DNA of 64,000 nucleotides from DATFVJ01 sp963820395 (GCA_963820395.1 CAWGAE010000025.1:1-64000); one strand, 5' to 3'; counted from the first letter of the stretch, positions 1 to 7,266 are shown. The notes: generated from the sequence alone by a model not told the origin. Numbers and translations are program-made.

Positions 1-311
1 GAGATGAGCCGACTTGTCTCCGTACGCCCACGCTGTTGGTCGGCGCGTAGCACTTGGCCTCCAACGCGAACTCGACCGCAACGGGGTCCGAATGCGGGCC
101 GAGCAGGCACTCCCGCACAGCATCGCGACCACCGTCGCGCCACGGGCGGGTGACGTCGTGTTGTGGGCAGCAGATCCAGGCAGCGCTGCCTGCCGACACA
201 GTGAGTGTTTTTGGCCCTCGGTTGCGGTCACCCTGGCTTGCGGAACCGATGCAGGGAGGTCTAGGAATATCAGGAAGGGCAGTTCACGGCGCGATGATTC
301 TGGAGGGACAG

Positions 312-518
312 ATGACAGGTACGGTCGCACGAGTCACCGAGATCTCTGCGAAGTCTGACACCAGTTTCGATGACGCGATCAACGTGGCGGTTAGTCGCGC
401 CTCGCAGACCCTGCGCGGTGTCACCGCCGCCTGGGTCAAGGAGCAAAACGTTGACATCGAGGACGGCCGGATCGTCGCGTGGAAGGTCGCTCTGCTGGTC
501 ACGTTCGTACTTCAGTAG
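312..518 (+). CDS. Dodecin family flavin-binding protein
   Basis: Encodes 68 residues. The body matches the dodecin family: an SFDDAINVAVSRASQTLRG helix, then a DIEDGRI turn and a VALLVTF strand, with length typical of the family (about 65-72 residues). Dodecins form hollow dodecamers that store or buffer riboflavin/FMN and sometimes CoA in the cytoplasm. The ATG at 312 is chosen because a GGAGG ribosome site lies at 302-306; the reading frame is open further upstream but that part does not resemble dodecin. It stands alone, followed by about 1 kb without a convincing gene. Whether it belongs to the neighbouring integrated element or to the chromosome is not decided. Family call is from recalled family pattern, not a search. 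Confidence 0.85.
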   Translation: MTGTVARVTEISAKSDTSFDDAINVAVSRASQTLRGVTAAWVKEQNVDIEDGRIVAWKVALLVTFVLQ

Positions 519-1220
519 TTACCAGCTGTCGGCTTCTCCACGACGGTCCCCGGTGAGGTGCGGGTTTGCTGCCGTGCCGGGTGATACCGGCCACCACGCC
601 GTTCGACCGAAAGGCCGTTCGCGGTTACCGAGCGGGCACACGAACTTCTGGCGTTGGCGCTATCAGCTTGGGAAGTCGGTGGTGCAGTCCGCATGCCACC
701 TGCTGATTCTCTGACCTGTAGGCATTGGGCTATCTTGTCCGTGAGTGACCGTTGGTTCGTGCGGCATGTGGCCCGCGATGCCCTGGATGCCCGAGTGCTG
801 AGGAGGCTCAGGGTTCGAGGCGGCCGATCGGCAGGCTGGTCTGCTCGGCTTCTGTCCGGCAGAAGTCATAAATTTGTGCGACAGTGTGCGCCGGTCAGGG
901 GCAGTAGTTTCCGGTCAGCCCGGATATTCCTGCGGGGGGACAACGCGACGGCGTGAAAATCGGCACGCCAATGGCCCCGAGACCCGGATCAAGGTCGTGG
1001 CGCGGGTGGGGCCACGGCGGGCCATAAGTGAGTCACCTGCGAGTTTGCCGCAAGCGCAGGCTGGTCGGGGCTCTATTCCCGGTAAGACCGATCCCTCCGC
1101 GAACTGGCAAGCTCTACCTGTCTGAAGAGTTACGTTCCTGGCCGATCAGCTAGAGGTCTTGACAACCCGGCGGCGAATAGAGAGGCTCGTTGTGTAAGCG
1201 CCTAATGGTTTAGGGAAGGA

Positions 1221-1249
1221 GCCGCCTGAGTGCATACATTCGGGGCGGC
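1221..1249 (+). terminator. Bulged hairpin, terminator-like
   Basis: A 12-bp stem (left arm 1221-1232, right arm 1237-1249 with one bulged G and three G.T pairs) closes on a 4-base CATA loop and is followed by GTTTCG. It could end transcription from upstream or be part of a leader of the gene at 1516. No long T tract follows, so the assignment is weak. Confidence 0.35.
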
Positions 1250-1351
1250 GTTTCGCTGAGCTTTTGGTTATCCCTTTCCTGCGTTTCGTTCCGTGTTTAA
1301 ATGTTGGCACAAGGGCATCCTCCTAACGCTGTTCAACTAGTGGGTTTTTGT

Positions 1352-1372
1352 CGTAAGCGCATATGGCTTACG
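1352..1372. promoter_or_regulatory. Inverted repeat upstream of the beta-trefoil-like gene
   Basis: CGTAAGC (1352-1358) and GCTTACG (1366-1372) form a perfect 7-bp inverted repeat around a 7-base spacer, 144 bases before the ATG at 1516. The shape suits an operator or small hairpin. No regulator can be assigned. Confidence 0.3.
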
Positions 1373-1515
1373 GAGGTACGGAGGCGCGTGACGGCACGGC
1401 ACGATATTGTTTTATGTCGCTTTTCGGGAAGGGTTAGCGTGCCCGAGCCGGTTGATCAGCCAGCGGGCGTTACAGGCTGGGCCTGCATCAGGTGACCTCA
1501 ACGGAAGGAGAACTG

Positions 1516-2088
1516 ATGGCCAACGAGCTCAAGTACGGCGACCAGATCAACTTACAGAACGGCTACAACGGGTGGCAGGGCGGCTACCTCGACACCATCA
1601 ACCCCAGCACCGCAACTGGCGCCAAGTACGGCGTCGAGACCGCCACCACCCCCGCGCGCGGCGCGGGCACCGGCACCTGGCGGATCCTGTCCGCCTCGGG
1701 CAAAGCCGCCGGTCAGTACGTGGTCAGCGGAGACCTGATCTACCTGCAGAACCTCTACGGCGGCGACGGCGGCTACCTCGACACCAACGGCTACGCCACC
1801 GCCAGCCAGCAGACGGTCGGCGCCCTGTACGCCGTGACCACCTCCCAGACCATAGATCGCGCCCCGGGCACCGGCCGCTGGCATATCTTCGCCCAGACCT
1901 CCACCCCCACCGACCAGAACGTCCGGGCTGGCGACGTGCTGTACCTGTGGAACACCTACAACGACAACGGCGGCTTCCTGGAGACCAACCAGAACTCCAC
2001 CGACGGCGATTTGTACCTCGTGTGCACCAACGTCTACTTCAACCGCAGCTCGAACGTCGCCAACTGGAGGGCCCAACCGGCGGCCTGA
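1516..2088 (+). CDS. Three-repeat beta-trefoil-like protein of unknown function
   Basis: Encodes 190 residues with no signal peptide or membrane segment. Three internal repeats are obvious: YGDQINLQNGYNGWQGGYLD near residue 8, SGDLIYLQNLYGGDGGYLDT near 70 and AGDVLYLWNTYNDNGGFLET near 137. The shared pattern is GDxIxLxNxYxxxGGYLDT, spaced about 62-67 residues, with a Trp-rich strand (TWRILS, RWHIFA, NWRAQP) closing each unit. This is the layout of a beta-trefoil or related lectin/fascin-like fold, so ligand binding is plausible. I do not recognise a named family and assign no function. AAGGAG at 1505-1510 supports the ATG. A strong terminator follows at 2115-2160, so it is probably a single-gene transcript. 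Confidence 0.7.
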   Translation: MANELKYGDQINLQNGYNGWQGGYLDTINPSTATGAKYGVETATTPARGAGTGTWRILSASGKAAGQYVVSGDLIYLQNLYGGDGGYLDTNGYATASQQTVGALYAVTTSQTIDRAPGTGRWHIFAQTSTPTDQNVRAGDVLYLWNTYNDNGGFLETNQNSTDGDLYLVCTNVYFNRSSNVANWRAQPAA

Positions 2089-2114
2089 ACCCATCCCCGC
2101 AGCACCGCCCAGCC

Positions 2115-2160
2115 GCGAAGCACCGCCCCTCTCAGGCCACGCCTGTGGGCGGTGCTTCGC
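2115..2160 (+). terminator. Strong 14-bp stem hairpin after the beta-trefoil-like gene
   Basis: GCGAAGCACCGCCC (2115-2128) and its exact reverse complement (2147-2160) form a perfect 14-bp stem around an 18-base loop, starting 27 bases after the stop codon. No T tract follows, which is common for actinobacterial terminators. It may work in both directions. Confidence 0.65.
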
Positions 2161-2850
2161 CAGGACCAGCTCAACGGCATGATCATCCTCGGCCCAGTCA
2201 TCTCCCACCAGCAGCATTACCTCTCCCGTCCTCGATGCCAGGCAGCCAGGCAGCCTGCGGGAGAACCATCAGCGACCTAATGAACAGTGCTCACGCCGCA
2301 GCGGCGGGCACGACATCCCAGCAGCGATCCGCTCTCCCGGCCACCGGCAGGGGCACGATCTCCCGGAAAGGCTCCCCGCGGAGGCCCAGGATGGCTCAGT
2401 GCTCACCTGGCGGCGGCTACCGGTCCCGAGTCTGCCGGAACGGCGGCTCGGTAATTCTCATTAGGATGGCCCCGGTTTGCAGGCGGGTCGCCAGGGCTGA
2501 TCGTGACGGCGCGTGCCCCGTGCGGCCGGTCGCCGCGGTCGCGGCCCGCGCGGCGGTCCCGCCCGTAGGCGCGGCAGCGCCGGAAGGGCGGGAAGCTGCC
2601 GCGCCCTGGCCGCCGCGTTTCCGCGCGGAATCCGAGCAGCCCCGGGGTCTATGGCGCCAGCGGGAGGTCAGCCTACGCTCACCCGCATCTGCCCAGGACA
2701 CCCGGATGATCACCCCGTGCCCGGCGCGCTTCGCGCGCCCTTGAAACCGTAGAGAAAGTTCTCACAGGCAAAATGCGGGCCCCATGTGCGGGCCCCATAC
2801 GTGTGTCGGGCCGGATGGTGTGCGCAGCAAGGGCTGCGGACTGGCCGGTG
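2161..2850. other. 690-base intergenic region, no gene seen
   Basis: Open frames on both strands here are Arg/Ala/Pro-rich translations without starts or family likeness. The region holds a small perfect hairpin (GGCGCGC at 2723-2729 with GCGCGCC at 2733-2739), about 110 bases beyond the stop of the minus-strand phosphatase gene and possibly its terminator, and a repeated GCGGGCCCCAT block near 2774-2800. The left end of the integrated element could lie here or further left. No copy of the tRNA-Arg 3' end was seen. Confidence 0.4.
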
Positions 2851-3603
2851 TCATGTATTGCGTATGTGCACGGCGGTTGCGTCGTCATGTTTCTTGGCGT
2901 ACGGGTGAGGGTTCTCGCGTTCGGTGCTGCGCAGCAGGGAGATCAGGCTGCTGGGTCCTTCGCTCCGCAGGCAAGAGAAGATCACTGGCCAGGTGTATCC
3001 GTACCAGTCGATCAGGCGGGTTACCCCGTCGGTGAAGAGACCGGCCTCTGTCACTTCGGTGAGGTTCATTGTCCCGCTGACCGCGTGATAGGCGGCGTGG
3101 GGGTTGGTGCTGGCGACCCAGAAACCGTTGGCCTTGTTCCGGTGCGCGCGGACTAGCTCGATCGTGTAGGGACGGCCGCCGGGAAGGTGCGATGTGCGGT
3201 CGTCGGCGATGGGGGTGAAAGTCTGGTCGTGACGCCACAGCACAATCGGTGAATCGCCCAGCGTCAGGTATTCGAGCGCTTCGCCGCGGCCGCGGGCGAT
3301 GGAAACCGTTGAGGACGGGCTGTCAGGGTTGCCGAGGTCACAGGTACCGGCGTGCGCGTCGCAGGTTTCCTTGATCGCGGCAGCGAGAAGATCACACAGT
3401 GACGATGCATCCGGCAGGATCAGCCGAGCGCTGAGAGCTGCGGCGAGGTGGTGCACGAGCCATGGCACATCGTGGATGCAGCCGCTATCGACGCCTTGCG
3501 GGGCGGTGGCGCCGTCAAGGATGACCGCCCAATCGGCGCCGGTGCAGACGTAGTCCTCGTTGACCTGGCCGGGAGTGCTCTTGGTGGCGTGGGTGATTTG
3601 CAT
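2851..3603 (-). CDS. PP2C-like protein phosphatase
   Basis: Encodes 250 residues with PPM/PP2C signatures in order: NEDYV near residue 15 and DGAT near 30 (metal-binding Asp), the TLGDSP core near 115, and a final KHDDATAV metal site near 238. PP2C enzymes are Mg/Mn-dependent Ser/Thr phosphatases. The ATG at 3603 lies 2 bases after the stop of the GntR gene, so the two are probably co-transcribed leftwards. Similar phosphatase-like genes next to a GntR regulator are common in actinomycete integrative elements, where a link to element control is often assumed but not shown here. Catalytic activity is inferred from conserved acidic residues only. Confidence 0.75.
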   Translation of the reverse strand: MQITHATKSTPGQVNEDYVCTGADWAVILDGATAPQGVDSGCIHDVPWLVHHLAAALSARLILPDASSLCDLLAAAIKETCDAHAGTCDLGNPDSPSSTVSIARGRGEALEYLTLGDSPIVLWRHDQTFTPIADDRTSHLPGGRPYTIELVRAHRNKANGFWVASTNPHAAYHAVSGTMNLTEVTEAGLFTDGVTRLIDWYGYTWPVIFSCLRSEGPSSLISLLRSTERENPHPYAKKHDDATAVHIRNT

Positions 3604-3605
3604 GC

Positions 3606-4382
3606 TCAGTCCGGGACGGGGAAATCGTAGTTGAATGTGATCATGTCGCCAGCGATGACCGCGATCATCACTTCTACCGCGCGTCCGTTGATGTCGTAGG
3701 TCGTGCGGATGAGTTCGACTACCGGCGTACCTTCCGGGAGCTGGAGCGCGACGCTCTCTGGCCCGATAGGCATGCGCGCCGCCATCTCCTCCCGGATCCG
3801 GGCTAGCCGGTAACCGGCTTCTTCAAGCCGCGCGAAACCGCCGCCCGGTCCGGTGTTTTCCTCCTTGATCTGGGGGGCCGCGTCGGCGACCGGCAGTTCG
3901 TAGTAGCTGTCGGCAAGCTGGTTTGGACGGTCGTCGATCAGCGTGGTCCGTCGCCGGACCCATACCGGCGTTGCCCGCTCGATGCCGAGCCGTTGCGCTA
4001 CCGGTTCTGGGGCTGGCACCTGGCCGAGGAAGCGGATCAGCTGCGTGGCCGTCCAGCCTTGCTCGGCTGCTTCCGCTACGAGGATCGGCGTGCCTGATGA
4101 CCAGCGGCTTCGCGAGTAGCGTTCTGTCCCGTGGCGCCGGGCATGGGGTCGTTCACGGACGAATGAGCCCTTGCCCTGGACGGTGATTACCAGGCCTTGC
4201 TGCTTGAGAAGGTCCACTGCCCGGCGCGCCACGGCGATGCTGCACAGGTACTGCTCGGCAACCTCGTCGTAGGTCGGAAGCTGCTGCCCCGGCCGGTACT
4301 CGCCTGTCTCGATTTTGGCGCGGATGTCGTCGGCGATGCGCACCTGCAATGTCCGCGCGTCGGTCGGCCCAGTGGTGGTCAT
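3606..4382 (-). CDS. GntR/HutC-type transcriptional regulator, KorSA-like
   Basis: Encodes 258 residues. Residues about 10-75 form a GntR winged helix (RIADDIRAKIETGEYRPGQQ, then a recognition helix EQYLCSIAVARRAVDLLKQQG and the wing VQGKGSFV). Residues about 95-250 resemble the UTRA ligand-binding domain of the HutC subfamily, ending PVVELIRTTYDINGRAVEVM. In pSAM2-type elements the equivalent KorSA protein represses replication and transfer genes. Here it is divergent from the small-gene run starting at 4503 and leads the phosphatase gene. The shared intergenic region holds an inverted repeat that could be its operator. Confidence 0.85.
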   Translation of the reverse strand: MTTTGPTDARTLQVRIADDIRAKIETGEYRPGQQLPTYDEVAEQYLCSIAVARRAVDLLKQQGLVITVQGKGSFVRERPHARRHGTERYSRSRWSSGTPILVAEAAEQGWTATQLIRFLGQVPAPEPVAQRLGIERATPVWVRRRTTLIDDRPNQLADSYYELPVADAAPQIKEENTGPGGGFARLEEAGYRLARIREEMAARMPIGPESVALQLPEGTPVVELIRTTYDINGRAVEVMIAVIAGDMITFNYDFPVPD

Positions 4383-4409
4383 GTACTCACTCTACCTGCG
4401 TATTTGCAT

Positions 4410-4465
4410 GTCTGCCTACAGAGTGGTTGACAATACGTTGATTGGCTGGCAATCTGTATGCAGAC
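4410..4465. promoter_or_regulatory. Divergent promoter with candidate KorSA-type operator
   Basis: GTCTGCCTAC (4410-4419) and GTATGCAGAC (4456-4465) are inverted repeats matching at 9 of 10 positions. They bracket a consensus -35 box TTGACA (4427-4432). A weak -10 candidate, CAATCT (4450-4455), lies 17 bases downstream. Just after, ACCGGCAG is repeated in tandem. The arrangement between the GntR gene and the divergent gene at 4503 suits an operator blocking the rightward promoter. Binding is inferred. Confidence 0.5.
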
Positions 4466-4502
4466 CGGCAGACCGGCAGATACGTGTAGGAGGAAGAGGA
4501 TC

Positions 4503-4835
4503 ATGCGTTTGAAGATCGAAACGAGCGAGTCCAAGTTCCGCGTGGCCGGGACCGCGAGGCCACGTCAGGAGTCGCGGGCCAACCCGGCGCAGAAGAAGAC
4601 GCCGGACGGGCGGCCGATCTGGACCGTCAGGCTGACCGCGATCGAGACCGACCGGGAGACTTCCGAGACCATCTGGGTCGAGGTGGCTGGAGACGAGCCC
4701 AAGCTGACCCTCGATGAGCTCGTGCAGGTTCACGGCCTGGTCTTCGCCCCGTGGGTGAACCGTGAGAACAAGATCGTGCGCTCGTTCCGCGCCGACAAGA
4801 TCGCCGCGCCTGCCGAAGCCCGCCGGGCCCCGTGA
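4503..4835 (+). CDS. Small element regulatory protein, SCO3933-like
   Basis: Encodes 110 residues, cytoplasmic, with a conserved-looking core (IWTVRLTAIETDRETSETIW, then a LDELVQVHGLVFAPWVN segment). Proteins of this size and pattern directly follow the KorSA-type repressor in many Streptomyces integrative elements and are usually called SCO3933-family regulatory proteins; their biochemical role is not established. AGGAGGAAG a few bases before the ATG is a strong ribosome site. It is the first gene of the rightward run, so it should be under the promoter at 4427. Family assignment rests on position and likeness by memory. Confidence 0.6.
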   Translation: MRLKIETSESKFRVAGTARPRQESRANPAQKKTPDGRPIWTVRLTAIETDRETSETIWVEVAGDEPKLTLDELVQVHGLVFAPWVNRENKIVRSFRADKIAAPAEARRAP

Positions 4836-4917
4836 TCGTGCCCAGCCAGATCCCGGCGCGAGATGCGCCACGCCACCGCCCGTGCCGGGCACAGCCGACG
4901 CCGAGGATCCTCCGCCG

Positions 4918-4942
4918 CATCCGCCCTCATCCCGTGATCAAG
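4918..4942. repeat. 25-bp exact direct repeat, copy 1
   Basis: The 25 bases here (beginning CATCCGCCCTCATCCCGTGA, ending TCAAG) recur exactly at 5358-5382. Both copies end shortly before the start codon of a small gene (17 and 22 bases), so they could be regulatory or element-specific recognition sites. Confidence 0.7.
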
Positions 4943-4958
4943 AACAGGAGTAACGCAG

Positions 4959-5306
4959 ATGACCAACACAGCCACGATCGAGATCCCGCAGTACGTCCAC
5001 CTCAAGCGGGCAACGGCCGAGGACCTGCTCCGCCTGGTCCTCGACGTGCTGACCGGGAACCCGGACCTGGCCGCGCCCACTGACATCGACGTGTCGGAGC
5101 GGGCCGGTGCCCGGCTGCGGTTCGGGCCGGAACCGGCCAGCTTCCACGCGCTCGCCGAATGGGCGAACCGGTTCGGCGGGGTGGTCCGGGGCGACCCCGG
5201 CGCCACCGACGACGGCCGCCCCTACGTGCGGTGCGAGGTCCGGTTCATCCACGACGACACCGAGTTCGAGGCGTACGCCTACGTCACCACCGAGGTGGCT
5301 AGCTAA
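4959..5306 (+). CDS. Hypothetical protein of the integrated element
   Basis: Encodes 115 residues; no family recognised. It looks like a real small alpha/beta protein: it begins TNTATIEIPQYVHLKRATAE, has a central LRFGPEPASFHALAEWANRF helix, and ends in alternating strands YVRCEVRFIHDDTEFEAYAY. No membrane segment or zinc motif. AGGAG lies about 10 bases before the ATG. It follows the SCO3933-like gene by 123 bases, in which the first copy of the 25-bp repeat lies. Probably expressed with the other small element genes. Confidence 0.6.
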   Translation: MTNTATIEIPQYVHLKRATAEDLLRLVLDVLTGNPDLAAPTDIDVSERAGARLRFGPEPASFHALAEWANRFGGVVRGDPGATDDGRPYVRCEVRFIHDDTEFEAYAYVTTEVAS

Positions 5307-5357
5307 CCACTACGACGCCGGGCCTGGGGGACGGCCATCCCCCGGCCCGGCTGGCCA

Positions 5358-5382
5358 CATCCGCCCTCATCCCGTGATCAAG
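5358..5382. repeat. 25-bp exact direct repeat, copy 2
   Basis: Identical to 4918-4942 and placed in the same way, between two small genes and just before an AAGGAGGTG ribosome site. The 440-base spacing and perfect match argue against chance. Confidence 0.7.
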
Positions 5383-5403
5383 CGACACAAGGAGGTGCGT
5401 GGC

Positions 5404-5628
5404 ATGTTCCACGCTATCAACGCCTGGCTGGCCCGCCAGGCCCGCCGCGCCCGCGACTACCGGCTGGCGCGCGACAACGCCATCGCGGCCGCCAACGGCT
5501 GGCAGGTCCAGCGCATCGCGCCCGGCACCTACCGGTACCGCGACCCCCGCTTCGACGAGCGCCGAGCGGCGCAACAGGCATCTGCCGGGCGGCAACCGGA
5601 GGCGGTGAGTGCCCGGTGGCCGCGATAA
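5404..5628 (+). CDS. Small hypothetical protein of the integrated element
   Basis: Encodes 74 residues, basic, with an amphipathic Arg/Ala-rich helix (WLARQARRARDYRLARDNAI) and a short YRYRDPRFDERR segment. No family recognised. The ribosome site AAGGAGGTG is among the best in the element, which supports expression. Its 3' end overlaps the next gene by 13 bases, implying translational coupling. Function unknown. Confidence 0.6.
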   Translation: MFHAINAWLARQARRARDYRLARDNAIAAANGWQVQRIAPGTYRYRDPRFDERRAAQQASAGRQPEAVSARWPR

Positions 5629-5804
5629 ACCACGAGCACAGAGTCATCTACCACGCCGCCGTCTGCCCCGACTGCGAGTCCGCCAACATCACCGAAACCG
5701 AAGTCGACACCGGCGACGGCATCACCGAAATCGCGCTGCTGTGCCTGGCCTGCGGCACCGCCTGGCCGGTCGCCTGCGTCGTCGACTGGGACGGCCGCCC
5801 ATGA
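5616..5804 (+). CDS. Small zinc-ribbon protein
   Basis: Encodes 62 residues starting at GTG 5616. Two CxxC knuckles, CPDC near residue 18 and CLAC near residue 43, form a classic zinc ribbon of about 30 residues. It overlaps the previous gene by 13 bases and the next by 4 (ATGA), a coupled layout. Such proteins in integrative elements are usually unassigned and may bind nucleic acid or protein. No ribosome site stands out, which fits coupling. Confidence 0.6.
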   Translation: MAAINHEHRVIYHAAVCPDCESANITETEVDTGDGITEIALLCLACGTAWPVACVVDWDGRP

Positions 5805-6337
5805 AAGCGCTCACCGGAACCATCTACCTGCTGCATTTCCACCAGCCCTACAGGCACGCCCGCCATTACGTCGGATGGACGACCGGCAACCTCGCTGACC
5901 GGCTCGCCGATCATCAGCACGGCAACGGCGCCCGGCTCATCGCGGTCATCCGGCACGCCGGAATCGGGTTCACCCTCGCGCGCACCTGCACCGGCGACCG
6001 GACCAGGGAACGCGCCATCAAACGAGCCGGCGGCCCGGTCCGCTACTGCCCGCTGTGCACCACGCATCCATGGACCGGGAGGTGGGCGGTAATGCCGCGC
6101 CGTAACCGCAACGCCGCACGTCATGACCATCAACACCGACGAACTGGCCACCGAAATCCGGGAACTGGCCAGCGAACTCATGGCCACGGCACGGCACAAG
6201 CCGGTGTGCGCTGGCTGCCGGGCCAACCCGGCCGCCGATGGCGGCTACTGCCTGCCGTGCAAAGGCCAGCTCATCCTGTCCGCCCGCAACAACGCCACGA
6301 GGCGGTGAATCCCGATGCCGAACTACAACGCCCGTAA
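5801..6337 (+). CDS. GIY-YIG nuclease-like protein
   Basis: Encodes 178 residues from ATG 5801. Residues about 7-90 fit the GIY-YIG fold: TIYLLHF then YVGWT (YVG in place of YIG), the catalytic-type Arg in ADRLADHQ, and an RLIAVIRHAGIGFTLART strand pair, followed by two Cys (YCPLC). Small stand-alone GIY-YIG proteins occur on actinobacterial mobile elements; their DNA targets are unknown. From about residue 100 the protein turns into Arg/His/Gly-rich sequence that overlaps the entire next gene in another frame. The true end may be earlier, with a stop lost through an indel, or the tail may be real. The GIY-YIG part is more certain than the tail. Confidence 0.6.
   Translation: MKALTGTIYLLHFHQPYRHARHYVGWTTGNLADRLADHQHGNGARLIAVIRHAGIGFTLARTCTGDRTRERAIKRAGGPVRYCPLCTTHPWTGRWAVMPRRNRNAARHDHQHRRTGHRNPGTGQRTHGHGTAQAGVRWLPGQPGRRWRLLPAVQRPAHPVRPQQRHEAVNPDAELQRP
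6123..6308 (+). CDS. Small Cys-pair protein of the integrated element
   Basis: Encodes 61 residues: an acidic helix (ELATEIRELASELMATARH) then CAGC near residue 32 and CLPC near 45, a probable zinc knuckle. It lies entirely inside the tail of the GIY-YIG frame, and its composition is the more protein-like of the two. No ribosome site is evident before ATG 6123. It sits 6 bases before the next start, consistent with coupled translation. Function unknown. Confidence 0.5.
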   Translation: MTINTDELATEIRELASELMATARHKPVCAGCRANPAADGGYCLPCKGQLILSARNNATRR

Positions 6338-6959
6338 CCACCGCAACAACCCGTACGTCTTCGACGGCATCGCGGGCCGGTTCCACCACACCGCCGCCGG
6401 TGCCCTGTGGCGCTGGCGCACCGAACTGGCACTCGCCGGTACCGCTGTGGCCGGTGCCGCGCGGCTGTCGGCCTACCTCACGCCCGCAGGCATCGCCATC
6501 GCGGCGGTTGCCGCCATCGCCATCACCATGGGCCTGCCGTGGACCCGCCGGTTCGTGCTGGCCCGCGCCTGGTGCGTGATCAGCCGCCACCGGCTGCAGC
6601 GGCTGTGCTTCGAGACACGGCTGCACACCCGCTCCGGGCGGCTGCCGCTCATCCTGCGGATCCACCCCACCAAAGTCGGCGAACGCGCGCACATCTGGTG
6701 CCGCGCCGGAATCTGCCTCGAAGACTTCGAGGCCCACAAAGGCGAAATCCGCGCCGCCTGCTACGCCCGCGACGCCCGGGTCACCCGCAACCAGCGCTGG
6801 TCCCAGCTGGTCACCGTCGACATCATCCGCCACGACCCGCTGAGCGCCGACCAGCACGTGCCATCCCAGATCACCAAAGCACCGGCAGGGCCATCCCCGG
6901 CATCTGAGCTGGTTCCCGTCACCGCGCACACCACCGGGCCGGAAAGCGACCCGGCATGA
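6315..6959 (+). CDS. Membrane N-terminal module of a split FtsK/TraB-type translocase
   Basis: Encodes 214 residues. Two hydrophobic segments near residues 36-75 (a LALAGTAVAGAARLSAYLTP part and an AIAAVAAIAITMGLPW part) should span the membrane, followed by a soluble domain (LPLILRIHPTKVGERAHIWC, then TVDIIRHDPLS). This pattern matches, from memory, the region ahead of the ATPase domain in AICE FtsK/SpoIIIE transfer proteins, where both parts are often one polypeptide. Here the ATPase is encoded separately from 7267. The pair could assemble into the hexameric pump that moves double-stranded DNA between mycelial cells. It overlaps the next small gene by ATGA. Confidence 0.65.
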   Translation: MPNYNARNHRNNPYVFDGIAGRFHHTAAGALWRWRTELALAGTAVAGAARLSAYLTPAGIAIAAVAAIAITMGLPWTRRFVLARAWCVISRHRLQRLCFETRLHTRSGRLPLILRIHPTKVGERAHIWCRAGICLEDFEAHKGEIRAACYARDARVTRNQRWSQLVTVDIIRHDPLSADQHVPSQITKAPAGPSPASELVPVTAHTTGPESDPA

Positions 6960-7168
6960 CCCCGCCAGCATCACCGGCCGCCGGTCACCAGCCACAACCT
7001 GGCTGCCTGGACTGGCGGCGCGCGACGGTGGCCAGCCCGGCCCCGTGCGTGCTGTGCGGCAAACCCGCACTCCTGCGCTCCCCAGGCAAAGGCGTTCCCT
7101 GCCACAAGACCTGCGCCGAAGCATGGCAGGCCAGCCGCGCACAGCAGCACAACAACCAGGCCGCCTAA
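6956..7168 (+). CDS. Small Cys-rich protein of the integrated element
   Basis: Encodes 70 residues. It has a CVLCGK knuckle near residue 31 and a CHKTC motif near 49, enough ligands for one zinc. The start overlaps the stop of the membrane gene by 4 bases (ATGA). It is the third small Cys-pair protein in this run, suggesting a recurring element-encoded family rather than chance frames. Function not recognised. Confidence 0.55.
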   Translation: MTPPASPAAGHQPQPGCLDWRRATVASPAPCVLCGKPALLRSPGKGVPCHKTCAEAWQASRAQQHNNQAA

Positions 7169-7187
7169 CCGGCCGCAAACAACCACA

Positions 7188-7231
7188 GGGACAGGGTCCC
7201 GGAGCACGGCACACCTCCGGGACCCTGTCCC
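7188..7231. terminator. 17-bp perfect hairpin before the translocase gene
   Basis: GGGACAGGGTCCCGGAG (7188-7204) pairs perfectly with 7215-7231 around a 10-base loop. It lies 20 bases after the preceding stop and about 19 bases before the AAAGGAGGTG ribosome site of the translocase gene. It may terminate or attenuate transcription into the transfer genes, or be a recognition site for the DNA pump. No T tract follows. Confidence 0.6.
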
Positions 7232-7266
7232 GCTCCCCGCTCACACCTTGAAAGGAGGTGTCAGGC

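Larger units (their letters stand above)
519..1515. other. Gene-poor 1-kb region with hairpins, partly lower GC
   Basis: No open frame here has a plausible start, ribosome site and protein-like composition. The part around 1190-1440 is visibly richer in A and T than the rest of the window, with runs such as ttgttttatg. It holds a terminator-like hairpin (1221-1249) and a 7-bp inverted repeat (1352-1372) upstream of the beta-trefoil-like gene. Such a compositional dip is compatible with acquired DNA or a long 5' leader. Confidence 0.5.

Noticed and set aside
2417..2713. 98-codon minus-strand frame before the PP2C gene
   Set aside because: Arg/Ala/Thr-rich, no start context, lies across a hairpin; not protein-like.
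1407..2744. 445-codon open frame across the beta-trefoil gene
   Set aside because: Arg/Gln/Pro-rich translation in a different frame of a gene with clear internal repeats, ribosome site and terminator; typical high-GC shadow.
1..3600. Left attachment site of the integrated element
   Set aside because: Looked for a copy of the tRNA-Arg 3' half (containing GACAGGATTCGAACCTG or its complement) and found none.
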